DNA of 64,000 bases from Myotis daubentonii (lineage: Eukaryota; Chordata; Mammalia; Chiroptera; Vespertilionidae): positions 102,853,726-102,917,725 of the forward strand of contig NC_081861.1 in NCBI RefSeq assembly GCF_963259705.1, in the 5' to 3' direction. The number at the start of each line of letters is the position of its first letter. Position 1 is the first letter of the stretch. The translations under genes and the position numbers were made by a program. Positions 45,540 to 56,415 of this stretch are shown here, in pieces. Below the pieces are notes generated by a model. That model saw only the letters and a program-made list of their open reading frames with translations. It had not been told where the DNA came from and made no database searches.

Positions 45540-45655
45540 ATTAGTAACAAAGAAACAGAATTTCTGGAGGATGAGGCCCAGATCAGGATTTTAAAAAGAT
45601 TCCCAGGTGATTCTAATATGCAGCCAAGGTTGAGAACCACTGTTTTATAGGGATC
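45540..45655 (+). mobile_element. MER5-type (old hAT-Charlie) remnant
   Basis: TTTCTGGAGGATGAGGCCCA ... CAGGTGATTCTAATATGCAG and GGTTGAGAACCACTG are the 3' part of a MER5-like element. Confidence 0.65.
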
Positions 45656-46224
45656 TGGGCTTCTCGTCTACTTCGTGGACCCCTACTCCCTGGGATTTTC
45701 CCCTGTTGGTTCACCCAGAAAGCAGACTAAGTCCAAGCTGATGGCATCAGCATGGCAGAAGAGAGAGGGGGAAAGGGAAAGGGAGAAGAACAGGAAGAAA
45801 GAGGGGGAAAGTAGATTGTAGGGAGGGAAGGGAAGAAGGGGGAGAAGGGAAGATGGCATTAGAAAATTTAGAAAGAAGCTTTAAAAACTCAGATTATGTC
45901 CATTTTGGTCAGTGAAAGATACAATTTAAATTTATGGGTTAGCATTTTTAAAATGACAGAATAGGAGACTATCTTTTAATGCTTAAGCTCACCTCTAAAG
46001 GTCTTAATCAGGCATTGGGGGTGGTATTGTCTTTATAGGATTGTAGATTGCTAAAGGGGGTTGTAGACCTTCAGTGGGACTCGAGAGGAAGGTTGGAGTA
46101 TACCAATGGGAGATGCAACAATAAATGGGGTGTTGATGAGAGAGCATACCCAGCCCTGCCAACTTCACATTATTGTTGGGTGGTTCAAATAAGGTAATAG
46201 TTGTGAAAGTGCTTCGGGGAAAAT
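45656..46224. other. No gene seen; purine-rich patch
   Basis: 45750-45855 is a GGGAAAGGGAGAAG-type purine run. No coding frame of note. Confidence 0.45.
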
Positions 46225-46660
46225 GTGCTAATGAAAAGAGCACGGACTTTGAAGTAAGGCAGGCCTAGTTTCTATTCCTAGCTCTGCTCTTTTTAATTCC
46301 TAGCCCCATAGTAAACAAATGGGACTACATCAAAATAAAAATCTTTTGCACATCAAAAGAAAACATCAACAAAATGAAAATGGAGCTCACTACATGGAAG
46401 AACATATTTGCCAATGACACAACTGATAAGGGGTCAATTTTCAAAATATATAAAGAACTCATACAACTTTAGTTGTGTGATCTTGGTCAAGTTACTTCAA
46501 TTCTCTGAGACTCACTTTCCCTCATATAGGAAACAGAGTATAGAGGATAATAATAGGTCATTGCTCAATTGCTGTGCATATTAGAAATAATGTTAATACC
46601 TAACAATAGGCATTTGCTAAGTTGTAGCTGATGATAAAAATCATAATGATGGTAAAAATT
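46225..46660 (+). mobile_element. MIR split by an L1 piece
   Basis: The 5' MIR part (AAAAGAGCACGGACTTTGAA ... CCTAGCTCTGCTC) ends near 46311 and the core resumes at 46471 (TTGTGTGATCTTGGTCAAGT), continuing to about 46660. The intervening 159 bases are L1. Confidence 0.75.
46312..46470 (+). mobile_element. Internal L1 ORF2 fragment without 3' end
   Basis: AAACAAATGGGACTACATCA ... CAACTTTA corresponds to 9315-9472 of the near-complete L1, a segment internal to ORF2. It has no 3' UTR or poly-A and no clear target duplication, so it is not an ordinary retrotransposition product. Confidence 0.75.
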
Positions 46661-46807
46661 ATTGCTACTGATTTTCATATGTTAACTTATCTATTGCATC
46701 CAAACAAAATTTACTTCAACCTTTTGTATATAAATCCACCATAAACAATACAACTGCTCTATAAATATGAGCACTGAAGCGGTTAAAGGCACTGTGCTAA
46801 GGTTTTT

Positions 46808-46896
46808 GTTGTTGTTGTTGGTGGTGGTGGTGGTGGCGGTGGTGATGGTGGTGGTGGTGGTGGTGGTGGTGGTGGTGGTGTGTGTGTGTGTGTGTT
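46808..46896. repeat. (GTT)n/(GGT)n/(GT)n compound microsatellite
   Basis: GTT units grade into about twenty GGT units and then GT units. Confidence 0.95.
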
Positions 46897-46954
46897 TGGG
46901 ATATGTTTGCTAGGTGAGGAATACAAAGATGAATCCATTCTGAGCTTTCTTTTA

Positions 46955-47183
46955 AAAGAATTTTTTAAATATATATTTCTCTATTGACTTTCGAGAGGAA
47001 GGAAGAGGGAGAGAGAGATAGAAATGTCAATGATGAGAGAGAATCATTGCTCAGCTGCCTCCTGCATGCCCCCTACTGGGGATCGAGCCCGCAACCCAAG
47101 CATGTGCCCTTGGCTGGAATCGAACCTGGGACCCTTGAGTCTGCAGGCCGACACTCTATCCACTGAGCAAAACTGGCAAGGAC
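46955..47183 (-). mobile_element. Ves SINE
   Basis: A reverse copy with a complete body (GATAGAAATGTCAATGATGA) and head (CACTGAGCAAAACTGGCAAG). TGAGCTTT occurs just before and after as a likely target duplication. Confidence 0.88.
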
Positions 47184-47282
47184 TATTATGAGCTTTTTAT
47201 CAAAGAGTTTACTGGCCCATAATGCAGGCAAAACACGTACGTTTTTCATCATGCAGAAACCTCCTAGTGGCAAATGTCATAT

Positions 47283-48418
47283 AAGAAATCAAAGGCAGCA
47301 AAATCTCAGACATCTCTCATGGCAAATATGTTTGCCAATACATCTCCTAGGGCAAGGGAAACTAATAAGAAAATAAACAAATGGGACTACATCAAAATAA
47401 GAATCTTCTGCACAGCAAAAGAAAACATTAACAATTTGAAAAAGGAGCTCACCACATGGGAGAACGTATTTGCCAATGATACATCTAATAAGGGGTTAAT
47501 TTCCAAAATATATAAGGAACTTATACAACTTAACAAAAGGAAGACAAACAATCCAATTAAAACATGGGCAAAGGACCTAAATAGACACTTCTCCAAAGTG
47601 GGTATACAGAAGGCCAAGAGACATATGAAAAAATAGTCACTAATCATCAGAGATGCAAATTAAAACAACAATGAGGTATCACCTCACACCTGTCAGAATG
47701 GCTACCATCAACAAATTAACCAATGACAAGGGCTGGAAAGGATATGCAGAAAAGGGAATCCTAGTACACTGGTGGGAATGCAGTCCTGGTAGCCACTATG
47801 AAAACAGTATTGAGTGCCTTCAAAAACTTAAAAATGGAACTCCCATTTGACCCAGTGATCCCACTTCTAGGAATTTATCCTAAGAAGCCTGAGACATCAA
47901 TCGGAAAGAATATATGCACCCCTGTGTTCATAGCAGCACAATTTATAATAGCTAAGATCTGGAAACAACTCAAGTGCCCATCAATAGATGAGCGAATAAA
48001 ATGTTGTGGTACATTTATACCATGGACTACTATGCAGCTGTAACAAAGAAGGATCTCTTACCCTTTGAGACAGCATGGAGGGACCTGGAGAGTATTATGT
48101 TAAGTAAAATAAGCCAGTCAGAGAAAGGTAAGCGTCACGTGATCTCATTCATATGTGGAATGTAATAAACAAAATAAACTGATGAACAAAACAATCCAGA
48201 GACATAGATGTGTGGAACAGACTGAGGAATCTCAGAGAGAAGGTGGGGGTGGGGGTGGGGGTGAGATTATTGGGGAACTTATATGCATATATGCATATCT
48301 CATGGACACAGACAATAGTGTGGTGAAGGCCTGGGAGGGGTGGGTGCGGGAAGGAGAGAGTGAATGGGAAAAAAAGGGTACATCTGGCATACTTTCAGCA
48401 ATAAAGTTAAAAAAGAGA
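47283..48418 (+). mobile_element. L1 ORF2 C-terminal end and 3' UTR
   Basis: Begins AATCAAAGGCAGCAAAATCT (compare 9220). The frame at 47274-47636 covers the [20 protein letters not shown] region, and the Cys-rich region follows at 47653-47850. The 3' UTR contains a (GGGGGT)n expansion at 48243-48264 and ends with an AATAAA-like signal near 48400. 5'-truncated and frameshifted. Confidence 0.85.
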
Positions 48419-50033
48419 TACAGATTAAGTCTTATGATGGTGTTAGAAGAGAGAGAGCTTGTGAATGTGGTGGGGTGGGTGGAGAGGAGTGAGAGTGGAA
48501 ATTGGGAAGATTTAGGTAAAAGAGGTGACTTTTAAGCTAGCTTTGGGGTTGGCTTTGACAGGAGAGTAATATTTAGTTATCCCACTAGGGGGGTGCAATT
48601 GGAATGGATTAAAGAAAAGGACATTCATAATGAAGGAAACAGCAAAAATAAAGGCACAGACCTTAGGTACTGCAGACTATTAATGGACAAGCAGCAATTC
48701 AGTTTTGATGAAGCTTAGGGTATGTGAAAGAAATGTTTAAGTTCACACACATATAATGTTATATATAGCTACTCAAAGAGAAAGTTGAAATTTAGCAGGG
48801 AGATAAAAGAAAAAGCAAATGTTTGTATATCAATAAATCTATCTATCTCTATATATCTAGATATATAGACAAGAAATATGTGATCCTGGCAATTTCTATC
48901 TGCCCTATATATTTTGTTAATTTACCAAATTACTGGCATCTATTAGGCTCCCCTCACAAGAATGCTTGATAGACCTTAAATATGCTCTATCAGCTGATTT
49001 TATCTCTAAACATTTTCAAGAACCTTCTTATGTGTGTTTTCTTAACACTCTGTAATGCTGCCTGTGATTTATTCCATGTTCAGAACGGTTAAATACGCCC
49101 CCTCCTCCATGCCAAGTATTAAACAAGCTGGACTGTCTCATGTTATCCCAGCATGGACCTCTTGGTTTAGCTATTTCATCTCAGTTATTTCCACTTGGAG
49201 CATATTTACATGACCAAATTCCATTTTCTCATTTCCTTCTATTACATTTATGCCATGATTTTTTCTTGTCACTATTACAATTTTTTTAGTACAGCTGTAT
49301 TATCTGAAATTTAGTAATTTGTGACTATCCCTGACAAAAAAAGGCCCCCTCTTATTCACTGATTATTTCTTGGCTGAAAGGCTAAAGCAGATAATATAGT
49401 TAGTGAGGAGTTGCATCAGCTTTGTAAGACATTTGCTTTTTTTCATCCATGCCAGCGGAGCAGGGTCCACCAGCATGTGCAAATGAGAAATATTACACTG
49501 ATGAATATTTGTCAAGGGCAGAAAGGGAATTTCGGTTTTCTTAGTTTTTAAATAGAGCTTGGTGATTTCTTTTTCAGTTGCCTTTCAAGCAGGTCAGGTG
49601 GTACTTGTGGGGCACTTTTTGCTTTCAGCACTTGTGTAACCCAGACATGGTGCAATACAGTCGCTGTGTTACATCAGGGTGACTGTAGTACATACAGTAC
49701 ATAGCAAATAAAGACTTAAAAAAAATTCTATGAGAGACATTTCTTGCAAGTTGCACAAGAACTGTTTAATTATAAGTGACTCTGGATAGTGTAGATGGAG
49801 GATAATTTTAGTTTTCATTTTATACTTTTCTGTAGCATTTGCATTATTTTTAAAAATATAAGCCTACATTTCTTCTTAAAAACAGCTTTACTGAGTTATA
49901 ATTCATACACTAAAACTACACTTGTTTTTTTTGTATAAGATTTGATGAATTTAGAAATATGCAAATACCTGTAATACCTTTATTACAATCAAGGTAATAG
50001 ATATATCCAACACCTCCCAGAGTTTCCTTGTGT

Positions 50034-50073
<40 letters not shown>

Positions 50074-50335
50074 GAGAACACTTAACATGAGAGCATACAT
50101 TTCTTTTATTAAATAAAAGAGTTTTGTCGTCTGGCCAAGCCTAATGTCCAAGTTTCTCAATTTGGCATTTAAAACCCTCTAGGATGTCATTCTGTTACTT
50201 CTCCAGCAGTACTTTCCTTTTCTTTTACCTATGTCCTAATAGCTGTGTGAGTCTCTACATAGAGTCTGGCACAAGCTAGCTGGGGCTGAGCATTGTTGAA
50301 ACAATAGGATCTGGTGACTCAATTCAAGCATGGCC
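48419..50335. other. No gene seen; (GT)n at 50037-50072
   Basis: Unique, moderately AT-rich sequence. Beside the GT repeat I see only a possible old L1 3' scrap near 49870-50000. Small frames lack recognisable motifs. Confidence 0.45.
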
Positions 50336-51077
50336 CCCAATCTCACCACCTCCAGACCCAACATCTTGCTGATAGTATCCCTCGGCAGCTGAAGGAAGTC
50401 AGAGTTTCTGGGCAGCAGGTAAGCCTAGTGCAATGTATCTGACCCTGAGGCCTTTTGTTCCTGACTGTATGCCATACCACAGGCCATCTGGAAGTCAAGA
50501 CAGAAAGATGCAGAGGGGGCAGCTGTCCTCTATTCAGAGAATCAAAGGGCAAGAAAGTAATCTATTTCATGCCAAGCAAGAGGTAGTGAGCAGGCTGGCC
50601 TGTTCCCATGTGGGAGGCACACTTTTCCCCAAAAGCTCCAAATACCTGCTTCTGGAGAAGGGGAAACATTGGTTCTCTTCGATTTTCTTTTCTATCTTTA
50701 GTTTGGGCTGCTTTGAGGGTAAGTTCTATTTCTAATTCCCTGCTGAAATGTCCATAGGACACAGCCTGCTACCACCTGGGACAAGCATATACTTATAATC
50801 TAGTGGCCATTCCATGCTGATGCTGCCATGGAAGGCAGCACACCAACTCCTTTCTCTGTGCCCAGGCCCATTTGGGATCACTGGATTTTGCCCACCTCCC
50901 TGGAGGTAAGAATAGGATCCTGCCAGCAGGGGAGCACAGAGCAGCATGGCGGGTGTGGGGGTGGGAGAGCTGAGGCCTCTGGGGGTGGTGAGGACCTGGT
51001 CCTTGAGGAGAGACCCCAAGTCTCTTTAGAGACCTCCTCCCTTGTGGCATCAGGGGATACCAGCATGAGGGGGGAAA
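50336..51077. other. No intact gene; possible GGA3 3' UTR tail
   Basis: GC-richer than its surroundings and adjacent to the GGA3 retrocopy, so part may derive from the GGA3 3' UTR. No poly-A tract marks where the retrocopy ends. Overlapping open frames on both strands show no family similarity. Confidence 0.35.
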
Positions 51078-51273
51078 CAGGGGTCCTCAAACTTTTTAAA
51101 CAGGGGGCCAGTTCACTGTCCCTCAGACCGCTGGAGGGCCGGACTATATTTTAAAAAATAAAACTATGAACAAATTCCTATGCACACAGCGGCGGCAAAT
51201 AACACCCGGCGGGCTGGATAAATGTTTTCGGTGGGCTGCATGTGGCCCGCGGGCCGTAGTTTGAGGACCCCTG
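51078..51273. mobile_element. Non-autonomous hAT-like element, 196 bp
   Basis: Perfect 16-bp terminal inverted repeats, CAGGGGTCCTCAAACT and its reverse complement, with GC-rich subterminal parts (GGGCCAGTTCACTGTCCCTC; GGCCCGCGGGCC). No 8-bp duplication is evident (GGGGGAAA versus CAAAGCCT). Non-coding. It lies within or beside the GGA3 pseudogene 3' UTR. Confidence 0.8.
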
Positions 51274-51569
51274 CAAAGCCTTGGGTCTGTGTACCCAGGG
51301 GAATAGTGCAGAGTTTGTGGCCACATCCCACCCAATAGTACATTTCAAGTCACACAGGTACATAAAAACAGGTCATTTTAAGGGACCAAAGGAGGAGAGC
51401 CCATCACAGCAGCAACTCAACTCCTGGCAGCAATGCCCAGGGGCCCTGCTCAATACCAAAGCTCTAAGCACTATGGTCAGGATATGGAGAATGACTGGAC
51501 CTGGAGAGCCCACTTGTCTCAGGACAACCTCCTTGGGTTTCAAAGTGGAGATGACAGCATCCTCCAGGC

Positions 51570-53990
51570 TCATTGGTTCCCCTACTGCTCCACAGAACCG
51601 AACTGGTCCACCTCACCCACCTCCATGCTCAGCTGCTCCCTCAGGGTGAAGGTCAGCCTGAAACTTTGTCTTTACCTTCAGTGGATTAGCCAGCAGCATG
51701 ACCTGGGTGATGGCTGTAGGTACTGGAAGGGGCTAAATGGAGGGAGTTTTGTCCCATAGGGTGGCAGCAACTTCACTGTCATTGATGTGTGACCTGCAGC
51801 ACAATGCTGTTGATAGGCACGGGATCCATATTCAGCATGGACACAACCACCACCAGCACATCAGCCTTTCCTGACTGACATAACTTGGCAAAGTGAAAGA
51901 GGATGTGGAAGATGTTTTTATGATAGGCTGTAACAGAAAGGGCATTGCTAGGCTTGACAGATTCCAGGGAGACATGGACACTGCCCAAAGAAAGCTCAGG
52001 CCCCTTCATGGGGCTCCCTTGGGACAGGAAGACAGGTAAATGGAAGAGAGGACTGTGAGGACCCATGATAATGGCAGGAAAAGCCTAGCTGAGATGCTGG
52101 TAGGGATCAGATGAGAGGTGGTGGCCCTGGATAAGAAGCTGGAGGGCATGGGTTTCACCAGGCCTGAGGTCGCTTTGGCTTCTTCTACTAGCTAATCAAG
52201 GGCATCCAGCTGGTGTAGGGTGCTGTCACTGAAAGATGAGCCATGGTATCCAGGGGCTGTGGGCTCAGTCTTTGGGGCCAAAGCTGAGGTCAGTCCAGTG
52301 GGGAACAAAAAGCCTGCTTTTGGAGCAGAAATTCTGGCTGGGACCACAGGAACTGGGAAGGTGGGTGGCAGTAAAGCTTGGGAGTTGTCTGTAGGGGTTG
52401 CTAAGGGCTGGAGGATAGGTCTGTCTAAGGGGCTACAGACAGCAGTCCCAGGTTTAGAGCTGAAGAAGTCCAGGTTTGACTCTTCATTCTGGAATAGGGG
52501 CCACTGGCTGTTTCCAGCTGACTCTTTGGGAGGAGCCCTAGGGGCTGGGTCAGTGAGGCTCAAGCAGAGCAGCTCCTCATCCAGCAAACAGAGGGTTTGC
52601 TTTTGTTGTTAGGCCCTGAGGGGAGGGGGCTTGGCCTGGCTGGACTAGTGGCTGTACCCAGGTCCTGAGGTCTAGGGAAGTGGAGGGAGAAAGGAATGCC
52701 TGAGGAAGCCGGGCTGGGGGCTGGGACCATACTGGAGATGAGCTGTGTGTTGTAGCTAACTCCACAAGATCAATGAGTGTACCTTGGTTACTGGAATGGT
52801 AGTTTCCTTCACAGTCAGACATTTTGAGGTGGCCACCTCACCATTGATGACCTGCCCTTCAACGATTGTTTTATCTGAGTTTGTGACCTGCTTGTCACTG
52901 ACTCCCAGGATGTCCCCCAAACTATTGTCCTCTATCTCCCTGGCTAGTTTGAGTACATCCGCCTCTTAGTCTCACACTGATCAAATAGCTCCTTCATGTG
53001 CTTTTTATCTGCCTCTGATGAATCCTCTTGACTGTAATGAAGTAGTATTTCACTGAACAGCCTCACATTGTTATTAACCTCCTATATAGTTTGCAAATGC
53101 TTGTTCATCTTCTGGATGTGCACCTCATCTTTCTTCACCATGGACTTGATGAGCTTATTAGCCTCTTGCAGGTCAGCTGGGTTTTTGTTTTTCAAAAACT
53201 TGGCTAAAAGCTTGGATTTATCCTTATCATCAAAAAGGGGGGGAGGGTTTGGAAATGATGGTGGAGAGGGGATCAGTGAATCAGACTGCACTATGCCCTG
53301 TATCTGAAACATGTGGTAGGCATCCTTGATCTTCATTTCTTCTGGCAGGGCCAATGTCCAGCTATAAAGTAGCTCGGTAACCTTGGTATTCACTTTCTCA
53401 GACACCCTGTCCCTCAGGTACTTTGAAGAGACAACTTTGATAAACACATTAAAAAACCTGGAACTTTCCCATTTCATTATGAAATCTCTTCCCACAGTTC
53501 TTCATACATGACTCCAGAACCATTGGTGCCTGAACTGCCTCGCATTCCTGCAGAGACTGGATTTTGTGGGCTAGCAGTAGGACAGCTATCAGTGGCTCTT
53601 CAAACCCTTTTGTTGGTCTGATCACAGAGGCCAATTATGTTTTCCCAGTCCTCCTGATGGTTGCAAGAATTGGTGGTTTTAGATCCAGAGATAGAGAAGC
53701 ATCAATCAGATTGTTAAACCTCAGAAGGAAGGTAGGGGAAGGTGGGGGTAAGGGGGAGAGATCAACCAAAGGACTTGTATGCATGCATATAAGCCTAACC
53801 AATGGACACAGACAACAGGGGGGTGAGGGCATGAGTGGGGGGTTTGGGAGATAATGGGGGGATGAGGACACATATGTAATACCTTAGTCAATATAGAAAT
53901 AAAAAAAAAAAGAATTGGTGGTTTTACTCAGCCAGACTCCAGGCCCTCTCCTTCCACTGCCATATTGCAGCCTCCTGGGCACCTTCTGTT
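51570..53990 (-). pseudogene. GGA3: GGA3 processed pseudogene
   Basis: GGA3 is a Golgi-localised clathrin adaptor. This minus-strand copy carries all domains without introns: a start-like ATGGCAGTGGAAGG at 53963, the VHS domain in broken frames to about 53200 (LLAHKIQSLQECEAVQAPMV, KIKDAYHMFQIQGIVQSD), the GAT region to about 52800, a hinge with 131 open codons at 52192-52587 (LDEELLCLSLTDPAPR), and the GAE ear at 51779-52066 (GPELSLGSVHVSLESVKPSN, ADVLVVVVSMLN). The C-terminus reads EQ-stop-GN near 51590, then TGA at 51570. Multiple frameshifts and stops exclude function. 3' UTR-derived sequence probably continues at least to 51274. The VHS part is split by an L1 at 53682-53909. The intron-bearing parent is elsewhere (chromosome 17 in human). 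Confidence 0.93.
53682..53909 (+). mobile_element. 5'-truncated L1 inside the GGA3 pseudogene
   Basis: L1 3' UTR of the same subfamily as at 10140, with a poly-A tail at 53900-53909. The 17-bp duplication AAGAATTGGTGGTTTTA flanks it exactly (53665-53681 and 53910-53926). It is younger than the pseudogene. Confidence 0.95.
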
Positions 53991-54234
53991 TTTGAGCTAA
54001 AAGTAACTTCAACATATTATCATTAAATGTGGATTAGACATTAATAATCAATTTAAATGCTTTGTTTCATCAAGTTTAACAACTTATGAATGTCCTGAAT
54101 AATTTGTCCTGGAGAAACTAACTTCTCAGAAATGACATTATATTAGTTTTACCACTCATTATTCTTCGGAATAACTCTACCAGAACCACCACCACCACCA
54201 CCGCTGCCAACAACAGCAACAACCTAACAGTTCT

Positions 54235-54678
54235 ATAGCACTTACTATTCACTAGGCACAATAATAGCTCTTTACTTATATTAAATTTATATGAATTCAT
54301 CATTTCTACAACAACCTAGTACAGTGATGGCGAATCTTTTGAGCTCGGCGTGTCAGCATTTTGAAAAACCCTAACTTAACTCTGGTGCCGTGTCACATAT
54401 AGAAATTTTTTGATATTTGCAACCATAGAAAAACAAAGACTTATATTTTTGATATTTACTTTATATATTTAAATGCCATTTAACAAAGAAAAATCAACCA
54501 AGACAATGAGTTCGCGTGTCATAGGTTCGCCATCACTAGTATCAAAGGCATTTCCCCTCCATTTCACAGATTTGAAAATTGAGGCTCAAAAAGGCTGAAA
54601 AATGTGCCAAGGGGCCACCAAGCTGGTAAATGAAAGAGATGATACTTCACCTTAAGCAGTCTGTCTTCATAGTCTATG
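54235..54678 (-). mobile_element. MIR split by a hAT element
   Basis: Antisense MIR: AGCACTTACTATTCACTAGG at the left, and after the insertion CATTTCACAGATTTGAAAAT ... CAAGCTGGTAAATGAAAGAG. Confidence 0.65.
54322..54536. mobile_element. Non-autonomous hAT element (second copy of the 30027 family)
   Basis: It starts CAGTGATGGCGAATC and is collinear with 30027-30261, lacking about 16 bases near the right end. It ends GGTTCGCCATCACT. CTAGTA is found on both sides, so the 8-bp duplication is only partly preserved. Confidence 0.88.
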
Positions 54679-54686
54679 TTCTAAAC

Positions 54687-54908
54687 AAGCGGTTCTCAAC
54701 CGGTGGGTCGCGACCCCTTTGGGGGTTGAACAACCCTTTCACAGGGGTAGCCTAAGACCATCGGAAAACACATATATAATTACATAATGTTTTGTGATTA
54801 ATCACTATGCTTTAATTATGTTCAATTTGTAACAATGAAATTGGGGGTCACCACAACATGAGGAACTGTATTAAAGGGTCGCAGCATTAGGAAGGTTGAG
54901 AAGCACTG
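54687..54908 (-). mobile_element. SPIN non-autonomous hAT element
   Basis: The left end AAGCGGTTCTCAACCGGTGG and right end GGAAGGTTGAGAAGCACTG are SPIN termini. The interior (GGTCGCGACCCCTTTGGGGG, TGTGATTAATCACTATGC) is characteristic. The 8-bp duplication TTCTAAAC lies at 54679-54686 and 54909-54916. SPIN elements are known for patchy distribution attributed to horizontal transfer and occur in vesper bats. Confidence 0.95.
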
Positions 54909-54916
54909 TTCTAAAC

Positions 54917-55030
54917 TATTAAATTAGGCTGGTTCAGCTCCAATTTTGTATGTGTCCGTGGACCAGTCCCCTCCTTTCTGAGCCTTATTTCTCTATCTGA
55001 AAATAGGGAGGCAAAACTAGTCTGAGATTA
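54917..55030 (+). mobile_element. MIR remnant
   Basis: CCGTGGACCAGTCCCCTCC ... GAGCCTTATTTCTCTATCTG followed by AAAATAGGGAGGC is a decayed MIR core. Confidence 0.5.
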
Positions 55031-55855
55031 TAAACTAGCCATCTCTGGGTTAGAGGTGGCCAGCAGTTATGTTTTGATTGGTCAGTACTTATTTTAAAGT
55101 TGATTAAAAATGAGGAGATTATACAAAATAATACAGATTTCATTTTGCCAGGAGCCTGATCTCAGCAGGGGAGTGCTGCTGGGAGTTAGAAGAATAGGGC
55201 AATTGGATTTTCTGTGAGGAGGTGATGCTGGTCAGGCTTCAGGAAAGGTGGGAGGAGTGGATCTCACCCCAGAGCCACACAACTTAGTCTATCCCAGATA
55301 CTGCCCAGATGTCAGCAGAGTGGAACCACCAGTCGTCAGGAGGGTGGGGATGCCAAGAGGCCAGAGTTGGGCTTGGGGATCTCCTATGAGGGGGTAGTGT
55401 CTATCAGGTTCACTAAAAAGGGGGGGGGCAATGGCTCTTGCCCCACAGTCTCACACTTTTTTTACTGAACCTCCTCCTTTAGTCTTCCCAAACCTTTACA
55501 CCCTGGTCCAGGCAGCTGACTCCTTATCAGGGCACAAGCTCTGTAGGGCGGCGAAATAAGGAGTCAAGATGGTGACTCTATTTCACTCCAGGTTGATGCC
55601 ATATGTAGAGGCATGCTCCACCCAAGTAAGTTGGTTTCCTATGCAGGAGAGTGACTCAGCACAGGGTCCAGGAGGCTGTCCCCATATCCCTCTCCCCAGA
55701 GCCTCAAACCCCAGTCTCTCTTTGCAAATCTCTAGTTCACTACACCCTCCCTCTACAGAAGTCCTGGGTGAGTGGATGCAAATGAGATTTTGTGTGTTGG
55801 CCCTTTAAAATGGCACCTGTGTCTCTTGCAGACTCCTGTCTCTCCCTAGAACACA
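55031..55855. other. No gene seen
   Basis: GC-richer unique sequence with a G run near 55420. Direct-repeat-like text (CTCAGCAGGGGAGTGCTGC; GGAGGTGATGCTGGTCAGGC versus a GGGGGTAGTGTCTATCAGGT passage) hints at a diverged duplication at about 55150 and 55390. No family recognised. Confidence 0.4.
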
Positions 55856-55861
55856 GAATTC

Positions 55862-56415
55862 TGCCGGAAGCCGGTCCATCCTTGCTGCTTGACACAGTCG
55901 CTGCAGGATAGAAACATCTGCACAGCATATGTTTCAAGGGACCTGGCTTATATAGCATACTGTTCTTAATATGTTTGCTCCCCTTAGCATTGTGTGTTTT
56001 AACCAAGGTCACCTCTCCGAGAAAGGTTGTTTCCCCAGGTAGGGATTTTTCCCTGAAGTTAGGGAGGGGATGAAACTCCTTAACTAAGTGCCAGGCGGGT
56101 AGTTAATCAATTTAACTACAAACAATCATGCTTAAGCTACATAATCTTTACTCCCTGGAATGGAGATAAGAAATGCCCTAACCTTTGTAATAGAAATTGA
56201 CAGGATTAAAATCAACTGGTATAAATATGGATGTAACAAGACAATAAGCAGCAGAACCTCTCTGGAGATCCAGACCAGAACTTGGCTGGAGATCCTGGCT
56301 GGAGATCCCGGCTAGGCCGCTGATCAACTGAACACTGTCTCTGTGTCCTTCCTTCTTCGCCGACTCTGTCTACACCTTTGGGGACCCCTGGACCTGCTGG
56401 GGTCAGACCCCGGCA
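55862..56415 (+). mobile_element. Solo LTR of an endogenous retrovirus
   Basis: 554 bp beginning TGCCGG and ending CCGGCA (matching inverted ends, TG...CA) with a perfect 6-bp duplication GAATTC at 55856-55861 and 56416-56421. A TATA-like TATAAATA at 56220-56227 is followed by AATAAG near 56243 as a weak poly-A signal, which places U3/R/U5 on the plus strand. The 6-bp duplication is typical of class II (beta-like) proviruses. No internal viral genes are present, so it is a recombination remnant. Confidence 0.8.

Noticed and set aside
47040..47183. tRNA-like sequence with A/B-box appearance (also in the other Ves copies)
   Set aside because: It is the tRNA-derived head of a Ves SINE, with target duplication and body, and not a functional tRNA gene.
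50343..51154. Overlapping 60-108 codon frames as a possible novel gene
   Set aside because: Frames are open on both strands, share no family motif, and the stretch may be GGA3 3' UTR-derived.
52192..52587. A 131-codon GGA3 hinge frame as a possible live gene
   Set aside because: Flanking VHS, GAT and GAE parts are in different frames with stops, and an L1 interrupts the copy, so it is a pseudogene fragment.
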